From contig JAUPSS010000004.1 in the NCBI GenBank assembly GCA_040285825.1, positions 3,665,658-3,729,657 on the forward strand: 64,000 bases of DNA, written 5' to 3'. This DNA is from Eukaryota sp. TZLM1-RC (taxonomy: Eukaryota; Metamonada: BaSk clade). Shown piece by piece: positions 9,398 to 18,158 of this stretch. Under the pieces are notes generated by a model. The model was not told where the DNA came from and searched no databases. It was given only the letters and a program-made list of their open reading frames with translations. Numbering within the stretch: the stretch's first letter is position 1; each line of letters starts with the position of its first letter. Both the position numbers and the translations under genes were made by a program.

Positions 9398-11746
9398 ATG
9401 GAGGAGCTCAATATTCCTGGCATCACTATAGACAAGATCGATTCTTCATCTTTTCGAGTCAGCCTTTCGTTGACTGAGTTGGGCTACTCCAGTGCTTATT
9501 CGCCAACTAATATTGATGATTATATGCGTCTTTCCTTTTTTCCACCTCTACTTCATCTCAACTTAACCTTACCTGATTCTAATGCTCCTCCTGTTGTCCA
9601 CCTGGTTAATTGCGATGTACCTCTTCCCAGTAATCTCACATGGAATGGATCACTCTTTAACTATGGCAAATTGCTTCTTAATGTCTCCTTGTTTGACCCA
9701 ATACCAATCAAAGAGGTTTTAAACAGGAAATATAATGATTTTTCTGTCTCGTTAATCAAGAATTGCATTCTTAATTGGAAAGTTGATTTTAAATTTAACT
9801 GTACTGCAAATTTTTATTTTCAAGATCCATTTTTCAATATTCCTCCCCTAATTCAGTTTAAATCATCAATTAATCATCCTCGTGTTGATAAAAATGGATA
9901 CTTTCTGTTAAAAAGTTCCATTCCTACTTTCTCTTTCATCGATTATGTACAATATGTTTACGATTCTATTGCCAGTAAGGAATTGGAAAACTCTAAATTT
10001 AAACCATGCTTGAAGTTGAATAACGAATTAATTGCTTTGATAATTTCACATAATCTATTTCCAGAAAACAATGTATATTTATCAAAGTTACTACCAAGGC
10101 TGTTCACTTTTAGTGTAGTTTCAATTAACTTTCAAAAATTAGTTAAATCCAAACTAGTTATTGATAATTCCAAAAAAAATTCTATTAACTTGACTGTTTT
10201 CAATCCTTTTATTTTGGGATTATTATCGAATTCAAAGTTTTCATTAGCATTTAATTGTTCTTATAATCTTTTATTAAACAAAAATTATCCAGAATTGAAA
10301 ACTTTTATCCCAAATGTTACGTTTTCTGATTGTCCTGTTCATTTGGGAAGAATCAGTCCGTGTAATTATCTCTCCATTACGCATGGGTCAATATTACTTG
10401 ACTTTTACGGACTTTTTGATCTATCATTTGATTGTTTAAGACATTTGAATTTGGCAAATCTTTCAATTAGAGTCCTTAAATTCAGTAAAGGTTTAATTAA
10501 TTTGGAATCATTATGTATTGATTCGTGCAATTCTCTCACAACACTTGAACTTAATATAAAGTTTAGGAAACTTTTAAAATTTTCAGTTTCTTCATGTAAA
10601 TTTCTGTTAAGTATAAGTGATCCCTATTCTCTATTACCAAATATTCGTGAGCTTTATTATTCAGATTGTCAATTCTTAAATCATTTTGCTTCTTTTGGTA
10701 GCATCACCAACAGCAAATACAAAATTGAATCAATAGATGCTAAAAAAAGTCATTGCAGTTTTGATTTTGAATCTAAACATTTTATTGTAAAGTTTCTGGT
10801 ATTTAGGAATCAATTGTCCCACATTAACCTAAACAATTATTCACAGTTCTTTGGCTTAACAAGGTTTAGTATCACTTCTTTACAAAGTTGTCCAGAAAAT
10901 ATTTCACAATTGAAACTGATTGGGTTGAAGAAACTTCATGATTTGTCCTTTGTTACGAGTTTAAAGTATTTACAATCATTAACTATTGAAAACTGTCGCG
11001 AATTAACTATATTAGACTTGACAAATTTGGAATTTTTAACTGATTTTGAATTAATTAAATGTAAAAAAGTTCAAATCAGAGGCTTAACGACTTGTTTTAA
11101 TCTATTGAATCTTTCTGTTGTTGAATCTATTTTTAGGCCAAATATTTTGCATTTTATTAATCAAACGCTGTGTTTTCTTTCCATTAAATCAGTCCCAATG
11201 ATCAATTCCTGGGCTTGTAATCATGGTTTTCCAAATTTCAAGCTGTTGAAGTATCTTGTATTGGAAAATTGGGATTTAGACAGTTTGGATTGCTTTGGCT
11301 CATTGACACATGTCAGTGAGCTTTATTTGAGCTCTTTTCCCAACATGTCTTGTCTACAATTAAAGAATTTTCCAAATTTAAACGTCTTAAATCTTGATAG
11401 TCTTGCTCTCAATGAAATTAATGCTTTTAATACTTCATTGTCACAACTCAACATTACAAGGTGTTCAGTGAAGAGTTGGGATTGGCTGCTTGGTATTAAA
11501 AGCTTAATATCATTTACTATATCTGAATGTGACTCTTTATTAGATACTGATTGTTTTTGTTATCTATTTAAATTGAACGAATTAAATATTTCCGATTGTC
11601 CCCTATTAGTGTCCTTAAATGGTTTAAAATGTTTATCAAATTTGACTGAACTTGTTTTAAAAAATGTTGGTATTACCAGTTCCCAAGTTTCAGAATTTCA
11701 AACCATTAAAACCAATACGAATGTTCATTATATCCCTAATAAATAA
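9398..11746 (+). CDS. Leucine-rich-repeat protein
   Basis: The 782-residue protein has no catalytic motif that I recognise. From about residue 330 to the end it is built of irregular leucine-rich repeats of 20-24 residues with Asn and Cys at conserved places, for example LNLANLSIRVLKFSKGLINL, LQSLTIENCRELTILDLTNL and LNELNISDCPLLVSLNGLKC. Such arrays form curved binding surfaces. There is no signal peptide or membrane segment at the start. The N-terminal third is Asn/Phe/Leu-rich and unassigned. The gene is uninterrupted and ends 107 bp from the convergent cyclin gene. Its ATG sits 9 nt beyond the Fanzor-type hairpin motif, so the leader is transposon-derived. Other LRR families (internalin-like, BspA-like) are possible parents. 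Confidence 0.75.
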   Translation: MEELNIPGITIDKIDSSSFRVSLSLTELGYSSAYSPTNIDDYMRLSFFPPLLHLNLTLPDSNAPPVVHLVNCDVPLPSNLTWNGSLFNYGKLLLNVSLFDPIPIKEVLNRKYNDFSVSLIKNCILNWKVDFKFNCTANFYFQDPFFNIPPLIQFKSSINHPRVDKNGYFLLKSSIPTFSFIDYVQYVYDSIASKELENSKFKPCLKLNNELIALIISHNLFPENNVYLSKLLPRLFTFSVVSINFQKLVKSKLVIDNSKKNSINLTVFNPFILGLLSNSKFSLAFNCSYNLLLNKNYPELKTFIPNVTFSDCPVHLGRISPCNYLSITHGSILLDFYGLFDLSFDCLRHLNLANLSIRVLKFSKGLINLESLCIDSCNSLTTLELNIKFRKLLKFSVSSCKFLLSISDPYSLLPNIRELYYSDCQFLNHFASFGSITNSKYKIESIDAKKSHCSFDFESKHFIVKFLVFRNQLSHINLNNYSQFFGLTRFSITSLQSCPENISQLKLIGLKKLHDLSFVTSLKYLQSLTIENCRELTILDLTNLEFLTDFELIKCKKVQIRGLTTCFNLLNLSVVESIFRPNILHFINQTLCFLSIKSVPMINSWACNHGFPNFKLLKYLVLENWDLDSLDCFGSLTHVSELYLSSFPNMSCLQLKNFPNLNVLNLDSLALNEINAFNTSLSQLNITRCSVKSWDWLLGIKSLISFTISECDSLLDTDCFCYLFKLNELNISDCPLLVSLNGLKCLSNLTELVLKNVGITSSQVSEFQTIKTNTNVHYIPNK

Positions 11747-11853
11747 TTAGAAAACAATAAATAAAATTTATTATTATTTAGATAAGGTCCAACCAAATCC
11801 AAATAAAAATTAGTTACAGTATTTACGATTTTTAATTTACAGTTTCAAGAGCA

Positions 11854-12939
11854 TTACTTAATGAAGAAATTGCGCAAATCAACCGAGGAAACAAAAAAAC
11901 AAGAAGCCACATCATATTTTCTGAAAGAGGCACTGAGATTTGCCTTCTTAACAGAGTGTTGAAGTTGAATCAATTGTCGAACAATTAAATCATAGAGCTG
12001 TTGGTAGCTCTTTAAATCAAAAACTTCAGAAAGAAAATCTGAAATACATGCTAGGTTGAAAGAAAAGCCAGAAAGATGTGAAGCTAAGCTGACCACACAA
12101 ATAGCAACGAGCGAAGGGGGGAAAGAAGAGAGACGATGACACAAAAGAAGAAGTTCGAGCAAATAATTAGAAAGATATCGCACTTTATCCGGAAAAGAGT
12201 GCATTGCAAAGATTGTTTTTACAAAGCAAACTAATGTGGGATACGTAACATCAAACTCAAGTGTGTCTAATACCATGCCTTCTGTCTTGAGAATATCTCG
12301 CTTGGAAACATCAGCGACATCAATGAGCTCAGTCAGAAAGGGTACAACCCTATCCGATACCTTGGAGGAGATGAAGAGACAAGTGATGGCTATGGCCGTG
12401 AGCCGGGAGCGATGAACAGGAACTCCATTGATACCTTTTAGGTAGCAAAATCGGTCAATCAGCATGACAGTTCTGAAGAGAGCTTCACGTTCTAAATGTA
12501 GGGAAGAGTGAACATCAACTAGCCAATCAATTAGGCCAGCACGATGTCTTGTGCTTATTGAGTGTTTGTGAAATCCATCGGGCAACAAAAAACGGGATGC
12601 CCTGGTCACAAACAGACTCCATGTGTCGGATATGTAGGAATTCAGAGTAAGTGTCATACTGTCCTTCGGTGGTGTTTTTGAAAGGTCCGGCGGTGGTTTC
12701 TTGCTGCTGGAATATGGCGGATCATATCCAATTGAGGGACATGGGGTTTCATAAATCGAACCAACACCAGAACCGATCTCTTGTGACGGTGGAGGGGTCA
12801 ATTGGAGGGTAGACATGATCCGACATATCTTGGAACGAGGCTGCAGCCCATTTCGTGATTGACCAAAATGAACACTAGAGGTCTGTTTCTTGCTGACAGT
12901 AACCTCATAGGGATCTACGTTCTCGTCCGCAAATATCAT
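11854..12939 (-). CDS. Mitotic-type (A/B) cyclin
   Basis: The 361-residue protein has a low-complexity N-terminal tail rich in Ser/Pro/Thr (about 1-95) and two cyclin folds. The first contains the cyclin signature RAGLIDWLVDVHSSLHLERE followed by LFRTVMLIDRFCYLKG. The second includes TLEFDVTYPTLVCFVK and SNYLLELLLLCHRL. Cyclins of this type activate Cdk1/Cdk2-like kinases. No clear RxxLxxxxN destruction box is seen in the tail. The gene is divergent from PF20 with 257 bp between the two ATGs, and an E2F-like site lies about 51 bp upstream of its start. Assignment to A or B type is not certain. Confidence 0.88.
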   Translation of the reverse strand: MIFADENVDPYEVTVSKKQTSSVHFGQSRNGLQPRSKICRIMSTLQLTPPPSQEIGSGVGSIYETPCPSIGYDPPYSSSKKPPPDLSKTPPKDSMTLTLNSYISDTWSLFVTRASRFLLPDGFHKHSISTRHRAGLIDWLVDVHSSLHLEREALFRTVMLIDRFCYLKGINGVPVHRSRLTAIAITCLFISSKVSDRVVPFLTELIDVADVSKRDILKTEGMVLDTLEFDVTYPTLVCFVKTIFAMHSFPDKVRYLSNYLLELLLLCHRLSSFPPSLVAICVVSLASHLSGFSFNLACISDFLSEVFDLKSYQQLYDLIVRQLIQLQHSVKKANLSASFRKYDVASCFFVSSVDLRNFFIK

Positions 12940-12989
12940 TCACTGGAATGATGGTGTATTATTACAGGATAACTGATGAATCAGCTATT

Positions 12990-13000
12990 TTTGGCGCGCC
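12990..13000 (-). promoter_or_regulatory. E2F/DP-like site upstream of the cyclin gene
   Basis: The sequence TTTTTGGCGCGCC contains TTTGGCGC, a match to the E2F consensus TTTSSCGC, and the palindrome GGCGCGCC (12993-13000). It stands out in very AT-rich surroundings and lies 51-61 bp upstream of the cyclin ATG. E2F control of cyclins is well established, but here it is inference from the motif and its location. The site could also serve the divergent PF20 gene. Confidence 0.5.
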
Positions 13001-13196
13001 GAATTTAATTGTGATAATGGGAAAAAATATGCAAAAAGAAGAGAACATGAGCAGAAAGCAACAGACACCAGCATGTTACATCTACTAAGCGAGAGTGGAC
13101 AGGGTCTCATCAATTTCGTGATTTTTTTTGGTGTGAGATATATTTTGTCGTGTTGAATAAAATTGTATTGTATTCATTATTTTACATCAAGCAGTA

Positions 13197-14891
13197 ATGG
13201 CTGACAATGATGACTTTGAATACACAGATGTTGATGTAACCAGCTTTAATGTAGATAATAGCGATGAGGACGAAGATCTTGATACAATGATTGGTTCTCT
13301 AAGCTTCAAGCTTCAAGAACAGGACCTGCCACAACAGCAGTTTGCCCCTACTACAAATCCTAGGCCCGCTGTGGTCATTGACTACTTTCGTAACTTTCTC
13401 GTTCATCACAACCTTTCTAAAACCTATGAGACCTTTGAAAACGAATGGCTGTCTCACTCTGCATCTCTTCAACCCACACTCACTGAAGATGATGCTCAGA
13501 TAGCTCTGGACATGCTGGAACCCCCTACCGATGTATACTTGGAAAACCAACAACTCCACAACAGGATAAAATCATTGGAACGTCAGGTGACTCAAATGTC
13601 ACAAGTGGCTGACACTGCAAAGAGTTCGTTTGAAAAGTTTAAAAAACAACGTGATTTTCACAAGATGCATCATAGAAGGGTGGTTCAAGAAAAAGAGCGA
13701 CTTTTGACTGACCTTCGAAGACTCAAAACCCATTATGAAAGTTATCCCGAAGCATTGGCTACATTAAAGGACAAGTATGAAACTTTAATGAAGCAGAAAT
13801 CATTATTAAAAATTGAAAATGACAGACTCAAATCAAAAATATCAAACATTGAAGACAACCAAGAAGAACCTAAACCAAAGGAAAAGAAACCCACGACAAC
13901 TACGTCTCTTCTTGAGAAAACTCTTTCTTGCTTTCCTTCTGAGCATCCTGAAGGTCCTCATCCCCATGGTGAGCCTCCTCTCCTTTCTTCACAGATTTCC
14001 ATTGATACTTCACATGGAGCGCCTGTCAGTGGAATTGATGTTCATCCGATTCAGAACACTGTGGTTGCTACCTGCAGCGATGATTGTTCATGGAGGCTTT
14101 GGGACATCTCAAATGGTAATTTCGAGTTAATTTTGACAGCTACTGGTCACTCTTCTTGGATCTCTGATATATCCTTTCATCCTGAAGGAGAACATGTGGC
14201 TACTGTGTCGGGGGATGGGTCGGCAAGGTTTTGGTCGTTAGCTAATGGAAGTTCTCAGCAAGTACATTCAGCAACTGAGTTACAAGGCTTTTGGAGTTTA
14301 GACTTTCATTATACTGGGAATTTTTTGGTTGTTGGCTCAATAGATCATACTGCTAAAATTTTTGATGTAGGATCTTGTTCTTTCTCCAACATTCTCAACC
14401 TCCGTGGTCATGTTGATAGTGTCAACTCAGTTGATTGGTACCCATTCTCCAACGTAGTTGCTACAGGTTCGGCTGATAAGACAGTGTCTCTGTGGGATTG
14501 TCGGGCCAATCAGTGCTTACAATCCTTATTTGGTCATTCAAATGCGGTGAGGTCTGTCAAGTTTTCTGTTTGTGGTTCCAATCTTTTCTCTTCTGATTCT
14601 GATGGTAATTCTTTTGTTTGGGACTGTAGGAACTTTGGAAGTCCTTCCATTATCAATACTGGCAACCATGGCGTCAATTGTACCTTGGCACACTCATCAA
14701 ATTCTTTGGCAGTTTCCTGCTCTGATGATGGTACTATTAAAGGGTTTGATTGCAAAGATGGTTCTTGGAGCACTGACCCAATATTCACTTTAACAGGTCA
14801 TGATGATATGGTACAACAAGCAGTTTTTGTTGATAAAGAAAATTTATTAGTATCTATAGGATCTGATTGTTCAATTAGGTTATGGAAATAA
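13197..14891 (+). CDS. SPAG16: PF20 / SPAG16 axonemal central-pair protein
   Basis: The 564-residue protein has the architecture of Chlamydomonas PF20 and animal SPAG16. An acidic N-terminus is followed by a LisH-like segment (VIDYFRNFLVHHNLSKTYET, about 60-80), a coiled coil holding the family's characteristic RDFHKMHHRRVVQEKERL stretch (about 150-230), and seven WD40 repeats (about 265-564; for example ATCSDDCSWRLWD, ATGSADKTVSLWD and VSIGSDCSIRLWK). PF20 is needed for the inter-microtubule bridge of the central pair, so this gene indicates a motile 9+2 flagellum in the life cycle. No introns are seen. The neighbouring gene ends 106 bp away, tail to tail. Confidence 0.92.
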   Translation: MADNDDFEYTDVDVTSFNVDNSDEDEDLDTMIGSLSFKLQEQDLPQQQFAPTTNPRPAVVIDYFRNFLVHHNLSKTYETFENEWLSHSASLQPTLTEDDAQIALDMLEPPTDVYLENQQLHNRIKSLERQVTQMSQVADTAKSSFEKFKKQRDFHKMHHRRVVQEKERLLTDLRRLKTHYESYPEALATLKDKYETLMKQKSLLKIENDRLKSKISNIEDNQEEPKPKEKKPTTTTSLLEKTLSCFPSEHPEGPHPHGEPPLLSSQISIDTSHGAPVSGIDVHPIQNTVVATCSDDCSWRLWDISNGNFELILTATGHSSWISDISFHPEGEHVATVSGDGSARFWSLANGSSQQVHSATELQGFWSLDFHYTGNFLVVGSIDHTAKIFDVGSCSFSNILNLRGHVDSVNSVDWYPFSNVVATGSADKTVSLWDCRANQCLQSLFGHSNAVRSVKFSVCGSNLFSSDSDGNSFVWDCRNFGSPSIINTGNHGVNCTLAHSSNSLAVSCSDDGTIKGFDCKDGSWSTDPIFTLTGHDDMVQQAVFVDKENLLVSIGSDCSIRLWK

Positions 14892-14996
14892 ATTAATTTG
14901 TATTTTACATTAATTACATTTATTTAGATTTATTTCTGCAACTTAACACTTGATTTGTTGTGAAATTTTGAGAATGAAGTGGAGAAATTGAATGGG

Positions 14997-16838
14997 TTAT
15001 GCAAATTTTTCCAAAATATTGATAACAAATAAGAAGTCTGGAGTGTCAACTGAATTGGTTTTTAAATTTTTTAATTGAATATTCCACGGAGTATCAGAAT
15101 CAGATTGGAAATAGACATTGAATTTCTGGCACAAAACAAGTAATAAAATATCCAAAGATCTAAATTTCTTTGAAATTAATAATGACGGTATTTCAATCAA
15201 GTCAGATTCTAAAACACAATTTAAATTTAATAAATCGTTCATACATTTAGTCTCAGTTAATTCAACAATTTCTTTAATTGGAGGAATCAATTCTACATTT
15301 TTAGAATCATTTCTTATTGAATTAAACAGAGATTTGGTTAGCAATTGAAGATAGACTTCAATACCAAATTTTGACAAATTTGAATGTTCAACATTTGAGA
15401 GTGAATTAATTGAGCTTTGAATTGAAGATAAGTCAAATGATTTAAAAGAATAATCAATTGAAAGTGCAGAAAAAATACACTTACCAAATGAAAAAGAACA
15501 ATTTTTGAAATTATCTCGATACAAAAGTGGATAAATTGAACCAAATAACTTTTCTAAATAAGAAATGCTTTGGTCAAAATTAACATCTAAAGATTCAAAG
15601 GATTCCAACAAATCAAAAACAAAAGAGGTAAATAAAGGCAAAACAAGGCCGTTTTCAAGATCAACACAATCATTAGACATTTTGACTAGCGAGTCGAGAT
15701 CACTGACAACCATTGCCGAAATATTTAAATTTTTTATGGTATAACAAAGTGACTTTGAGAAAGATTGTATTGGAGCCCTAATTAAAGGTACCAAAGAAGT
15801 AAAAAAAAGATTGTGATAATTGGTAGGTAATTCTAAAGTTGTTGAACATGTATTGAAAAGGTTCCAATATTTAAAAATCCAAGAGATAGAGGTCGAAGAA
15901 TCTAAAGCAAACTTTGAAAAAAAACTAGTTAATTTTGATTGGAATTTTTGAGACAAAAGGTCAAAAAGATTGATACCCAGATCAAAATCACGTGATCTGA
16001 TTGTATCAATCAATCCATTGATGACACTGTGGCAATTAACAAAAGACTTGACAATGAAATCTACACTTGTTTCATTTAAATCAGAAAAAGAACTTATAGA
16101 CCAATTAGTTTCGTTATTTAAGACATTATTAAAAATATTTAAAATTATTTCCTGAACTTTTTCTCTAGTATTTATTAAAGTCAACCCTGTAAAATAAGAA
16201 CCACCAGTAGATAATGATTTCGAAAGTATAGCTTTTGAAAAATAACTTTCCAATTGCCCAATTAATAGAATTTTTTTATCCAAAAATTGCTTGGCATAAT
16301 AAGAAAGTTCTTTTGTTAGAGGAATTTTTTCAGAATTAACAATGTTTAAAGTTAAATCAACCTCCTTTGCGTGGATAGCTGCTGGTAAAAGATCATCCTT
16401 TTCCACCAAATCAAAGAAAGAATTCATTGCATTTGCTAGAAAATGAAGTAAGTAAAGGTTCGCGGATTGTTGGTAAGAGCAGGAAAGTCTGCGAACATCA
16501 TGTAGGAGCTGATGAAGACAGTGAAAGAAAGGAGAAGCTGCAGTTGAGTAGGAAGAACTAAAAAGAGAGAGGGTTTCGAGCAAAGAGGAAGATACGTCTG
16601 GAGACTGAACAGAACCTAGAAATGATGACACAGACTCGGCAATTTCTGGATAGAGAGATGATAGATGTGTATCACATTGGTTGATGAGTTGTTTCAAATG
16701 AGATTCTGATAGACGAACAGACGACGAGTAGAAGTTATGTGGTATGAGGGTTTCTACACTTGTGGGTAGCATTTGTGAAGATGAAAATGGTCTCTGATGC
16801 ATTATTTTCTCCTGGTTCTCACAATGAGGGATTTCCAT
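14997..16838 (-). CDS. Unassigned 613-residue helical protein, possibly a ZW10/tethering-complex subunit
   Basis: I do not recognise this protein with confidence. It is a single open frame, Leu/Ser/Phe/Asn-rich and predicted to be almost entirely alpha-helical, with no membrane segments or catalytic motifs. The early part (LLHDVRRLSCSYQQSANLYL, then LLPAAIHAKEVDLTLNIVNS) and the stretch around DKKILLIGQLESYFSKAI resemble ZW10/Dsl1-type N-terminal helices, where a rod of helices tethers vesicles or binds kinetochores. That is only a pattern impression. Two ATGs lie at the start (M1 and M13). It converges on PF20. Confidence 0.6.
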   Translation of the reverse strand: MEIPHCENQEKIMHQRPFSSSQMLPTSVETLIPHNFYSSSVRLSESHLKQLINQCDTHLSSLYPEIAESVSSFLGSVQSPDVSSSLLETLSLFSSSYSTAASPFFHCLHQLLHDVRRLSCSYQQSANLYLLHFLANAMNSFFDLVEKDDLLPAAIHAKEVDLTLNIVNSEKIPLTKELSYYAKQFLDKKILLIGQLESYFSKAILSKSLSTGGSYFTGLTLINTREKVQEIILNIFNNVLNNETNWSISSFSDLNETSVDFIVKSFVNCHSVINGLIDTIRSRDFDLGINLFDLLSQKFQSKLTSFFSKFALDSSTSISWIFKYWNLFNTCSTTLELPTNYHNLFFTSLVPLIRAPIQSFSKSLCYTIKNLNISAMVVSDLDSLVKMSNDCVDLENGLVLPLFTSFVFDLLESFESLDVNFDQSISYLEKLFGSIYPLLYRDNFKNCSFSFGKCIFSALSIDYSFKSFDLSSIQSSINSLSNVEHSNLSKFGIEVYLQLLTKSLFNSIRNDSKNVELIPPIKEIVELTETKCMNDLLNLNCVLESDLIEIPSLLISKKFRSLDILLLVLCQKFNVYFQSDSDTPWNIQLKNLKTNSVDTPDFLFVINILEKFA

Positions 16839-17094
16839 CTAGTTGTTTTGTGTTGGGAAAGATGAATTATTTATATGTCTTAAGGTTGAATTCTGAGTTG
16901 TATGATACATATATTTATTAAAAAGAGTAGCTAAACCTTTGTTTACTGCAACTTGGGAATACGAATGTGGGGTAATGAAGAGAAATCTGTATATTGTTTA
17001 GAAATATTTCAACCACTATGGCTGTATCATTAAATACAACAATAAAAAGCTCAAATCCATTGAATTAATTTCTTTTTGTTTATTAATATAACTA

Positions 17095-17329
17095 TGTCCT
17101 TCTCATTGTTCATCAAAAAGTTCATTTTAAAATATTAAAAAAAGATATATTTGATTCTGGAAGAGTTTTTGACAAGAGTTTTGGCAAAAACAGAATTTTA
17201 TTTTCAATTTCCAAATGTGTTGGTCAATTATTATCTACAGCTTTGTTATCTCTTGGACGCGTTTATGAAAGAAAAAGCTCCAGTCGATTCTTCTTGGCTG
17301 ATTTGGGTTATGAAGACATAGAATTTTAA
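17095..17329 (+). mobile_element. LINE 3' (C-terminal) fragment
   Basis: A broken frame reads FDKSFGKNRILFSISK, then LLSTALLSLGRVYERKSS and a terminal LGYEDIEF-stop. This matches the C-terminus of the larger LINE at 20733-24030 (WQNRIVFSIIQGMYGLVSSS, EYEEIDF-stop) and of the fragments at 26742 and 59581. Only the last 75 or so residues survive. Confidence 0.75.
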
Positions 17330-17511
17330 CCTTGTCATATAGTTTTTTTATATTGGAATAAATAAAAATTAAGTGAAAAAAATATATTTGATATATGTAT
17401 TGATTGTTTAATGTGGATGTTGAAGAAGGTTTCTCATCCACTGTTATCTTTCAGATCTCACTACGAGACAGTAAAAACTAGTGATTTATTGGGGAGATAT
17501 GGATTATTAAA

Positions 17512-17771
17512 GGGAAAATCAGAGCTATACCCAATTCATAAAATTTAAGTCCACATGTACCCAGATTTTACCATCTCCAATGAGTCTGATAACGCGAGAT
17601 TCAAACTTTCAATGGGCAATAGGTGCAACAAAGACACCCTACAAGAGCTTATCAGAAAGTGGTTCCGATAGGAAAGTTTTAGGTGCAGATGAAACTAAAA
17701 TTGATGAATATGGAGAAACTGGGTACAAGTGGGACAAAAATTGACAAAATGGGTATAAGTGAACTTGTCTC
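17512..17771 (+). mobile_element. Internally deleted MULE derivative (non-autonomous)
   Basis: The ends match the terminal inverted repeats of the full MULE at 32626-34649: GGGAAAATCAGAGCTATACC on the left and, as reverse complement, GAGACAAGTTCACTTATACC on the right. Directly inside the left end is the first part of the transposase gene (ATG at about 17556; MYPDFTISNES, LQELIRK), which ends in a stop after about 38 codons. The rest of the gene is deleted. A 9-bp flank is repeated with one mismatch (ATTATTAAA at 17503-17511, ATGATTAAA at 17772-17780), as expected for a MULE insertion. Confidence 0.88.
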
Positions 17772-17794
17772 ATGATTAAAATATTGATTGTATA

Positions 17795-17909
17795 CACTGC
17801 TGGACTCAATTCACTGAGACTAATCTTATATTCGGAGTTCACAGCGACTAGAACCAAATTAGGCTCAGTGAGAATAACTCTGTGCTGAGACTAATTACGT
17901 CCAGCAGTG
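17795..17909. mobile_element. MITE with Tc1-like inverted ends
   Basis: The 115-bp palindromic unit starts CACTGCTGGAC and ends with its complement GTCCAGCAGTG. It is flanked by TA on both sides (17793-17794 and 17910-17911). The ends resemble those of Tc1/mariner elements (CAGTGCTGGCC in Tc1), and TA is their target duplication. There is no coding capacity. Inner sequence also pairs partly (CACTGAGACTAAT with related complements), so it could form a long hairpin. Confidence 0.75.
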
Positions 17910-18158
17910 TAAGTTGTTGAACAAATGTTTTCGTAAAACAGTTTCTGGAAAATGTCAAGACGTGTAAGACGTCTAAGGAGACAGCAGTAGATGTTTTCAC
18001 CAACGTATTTCCAAGGTGTTTAGTATATACTAGCCCTTGTTGCTCAGAAGATTACAACAGTGTTGGTGATATTTATTCAATATCCACATGATGTGAATTT
18101 CATAATCCTTTTACAAGACTCTCAATGACTAAAAGTTTTCCGGACAAGTTTATTGGAC

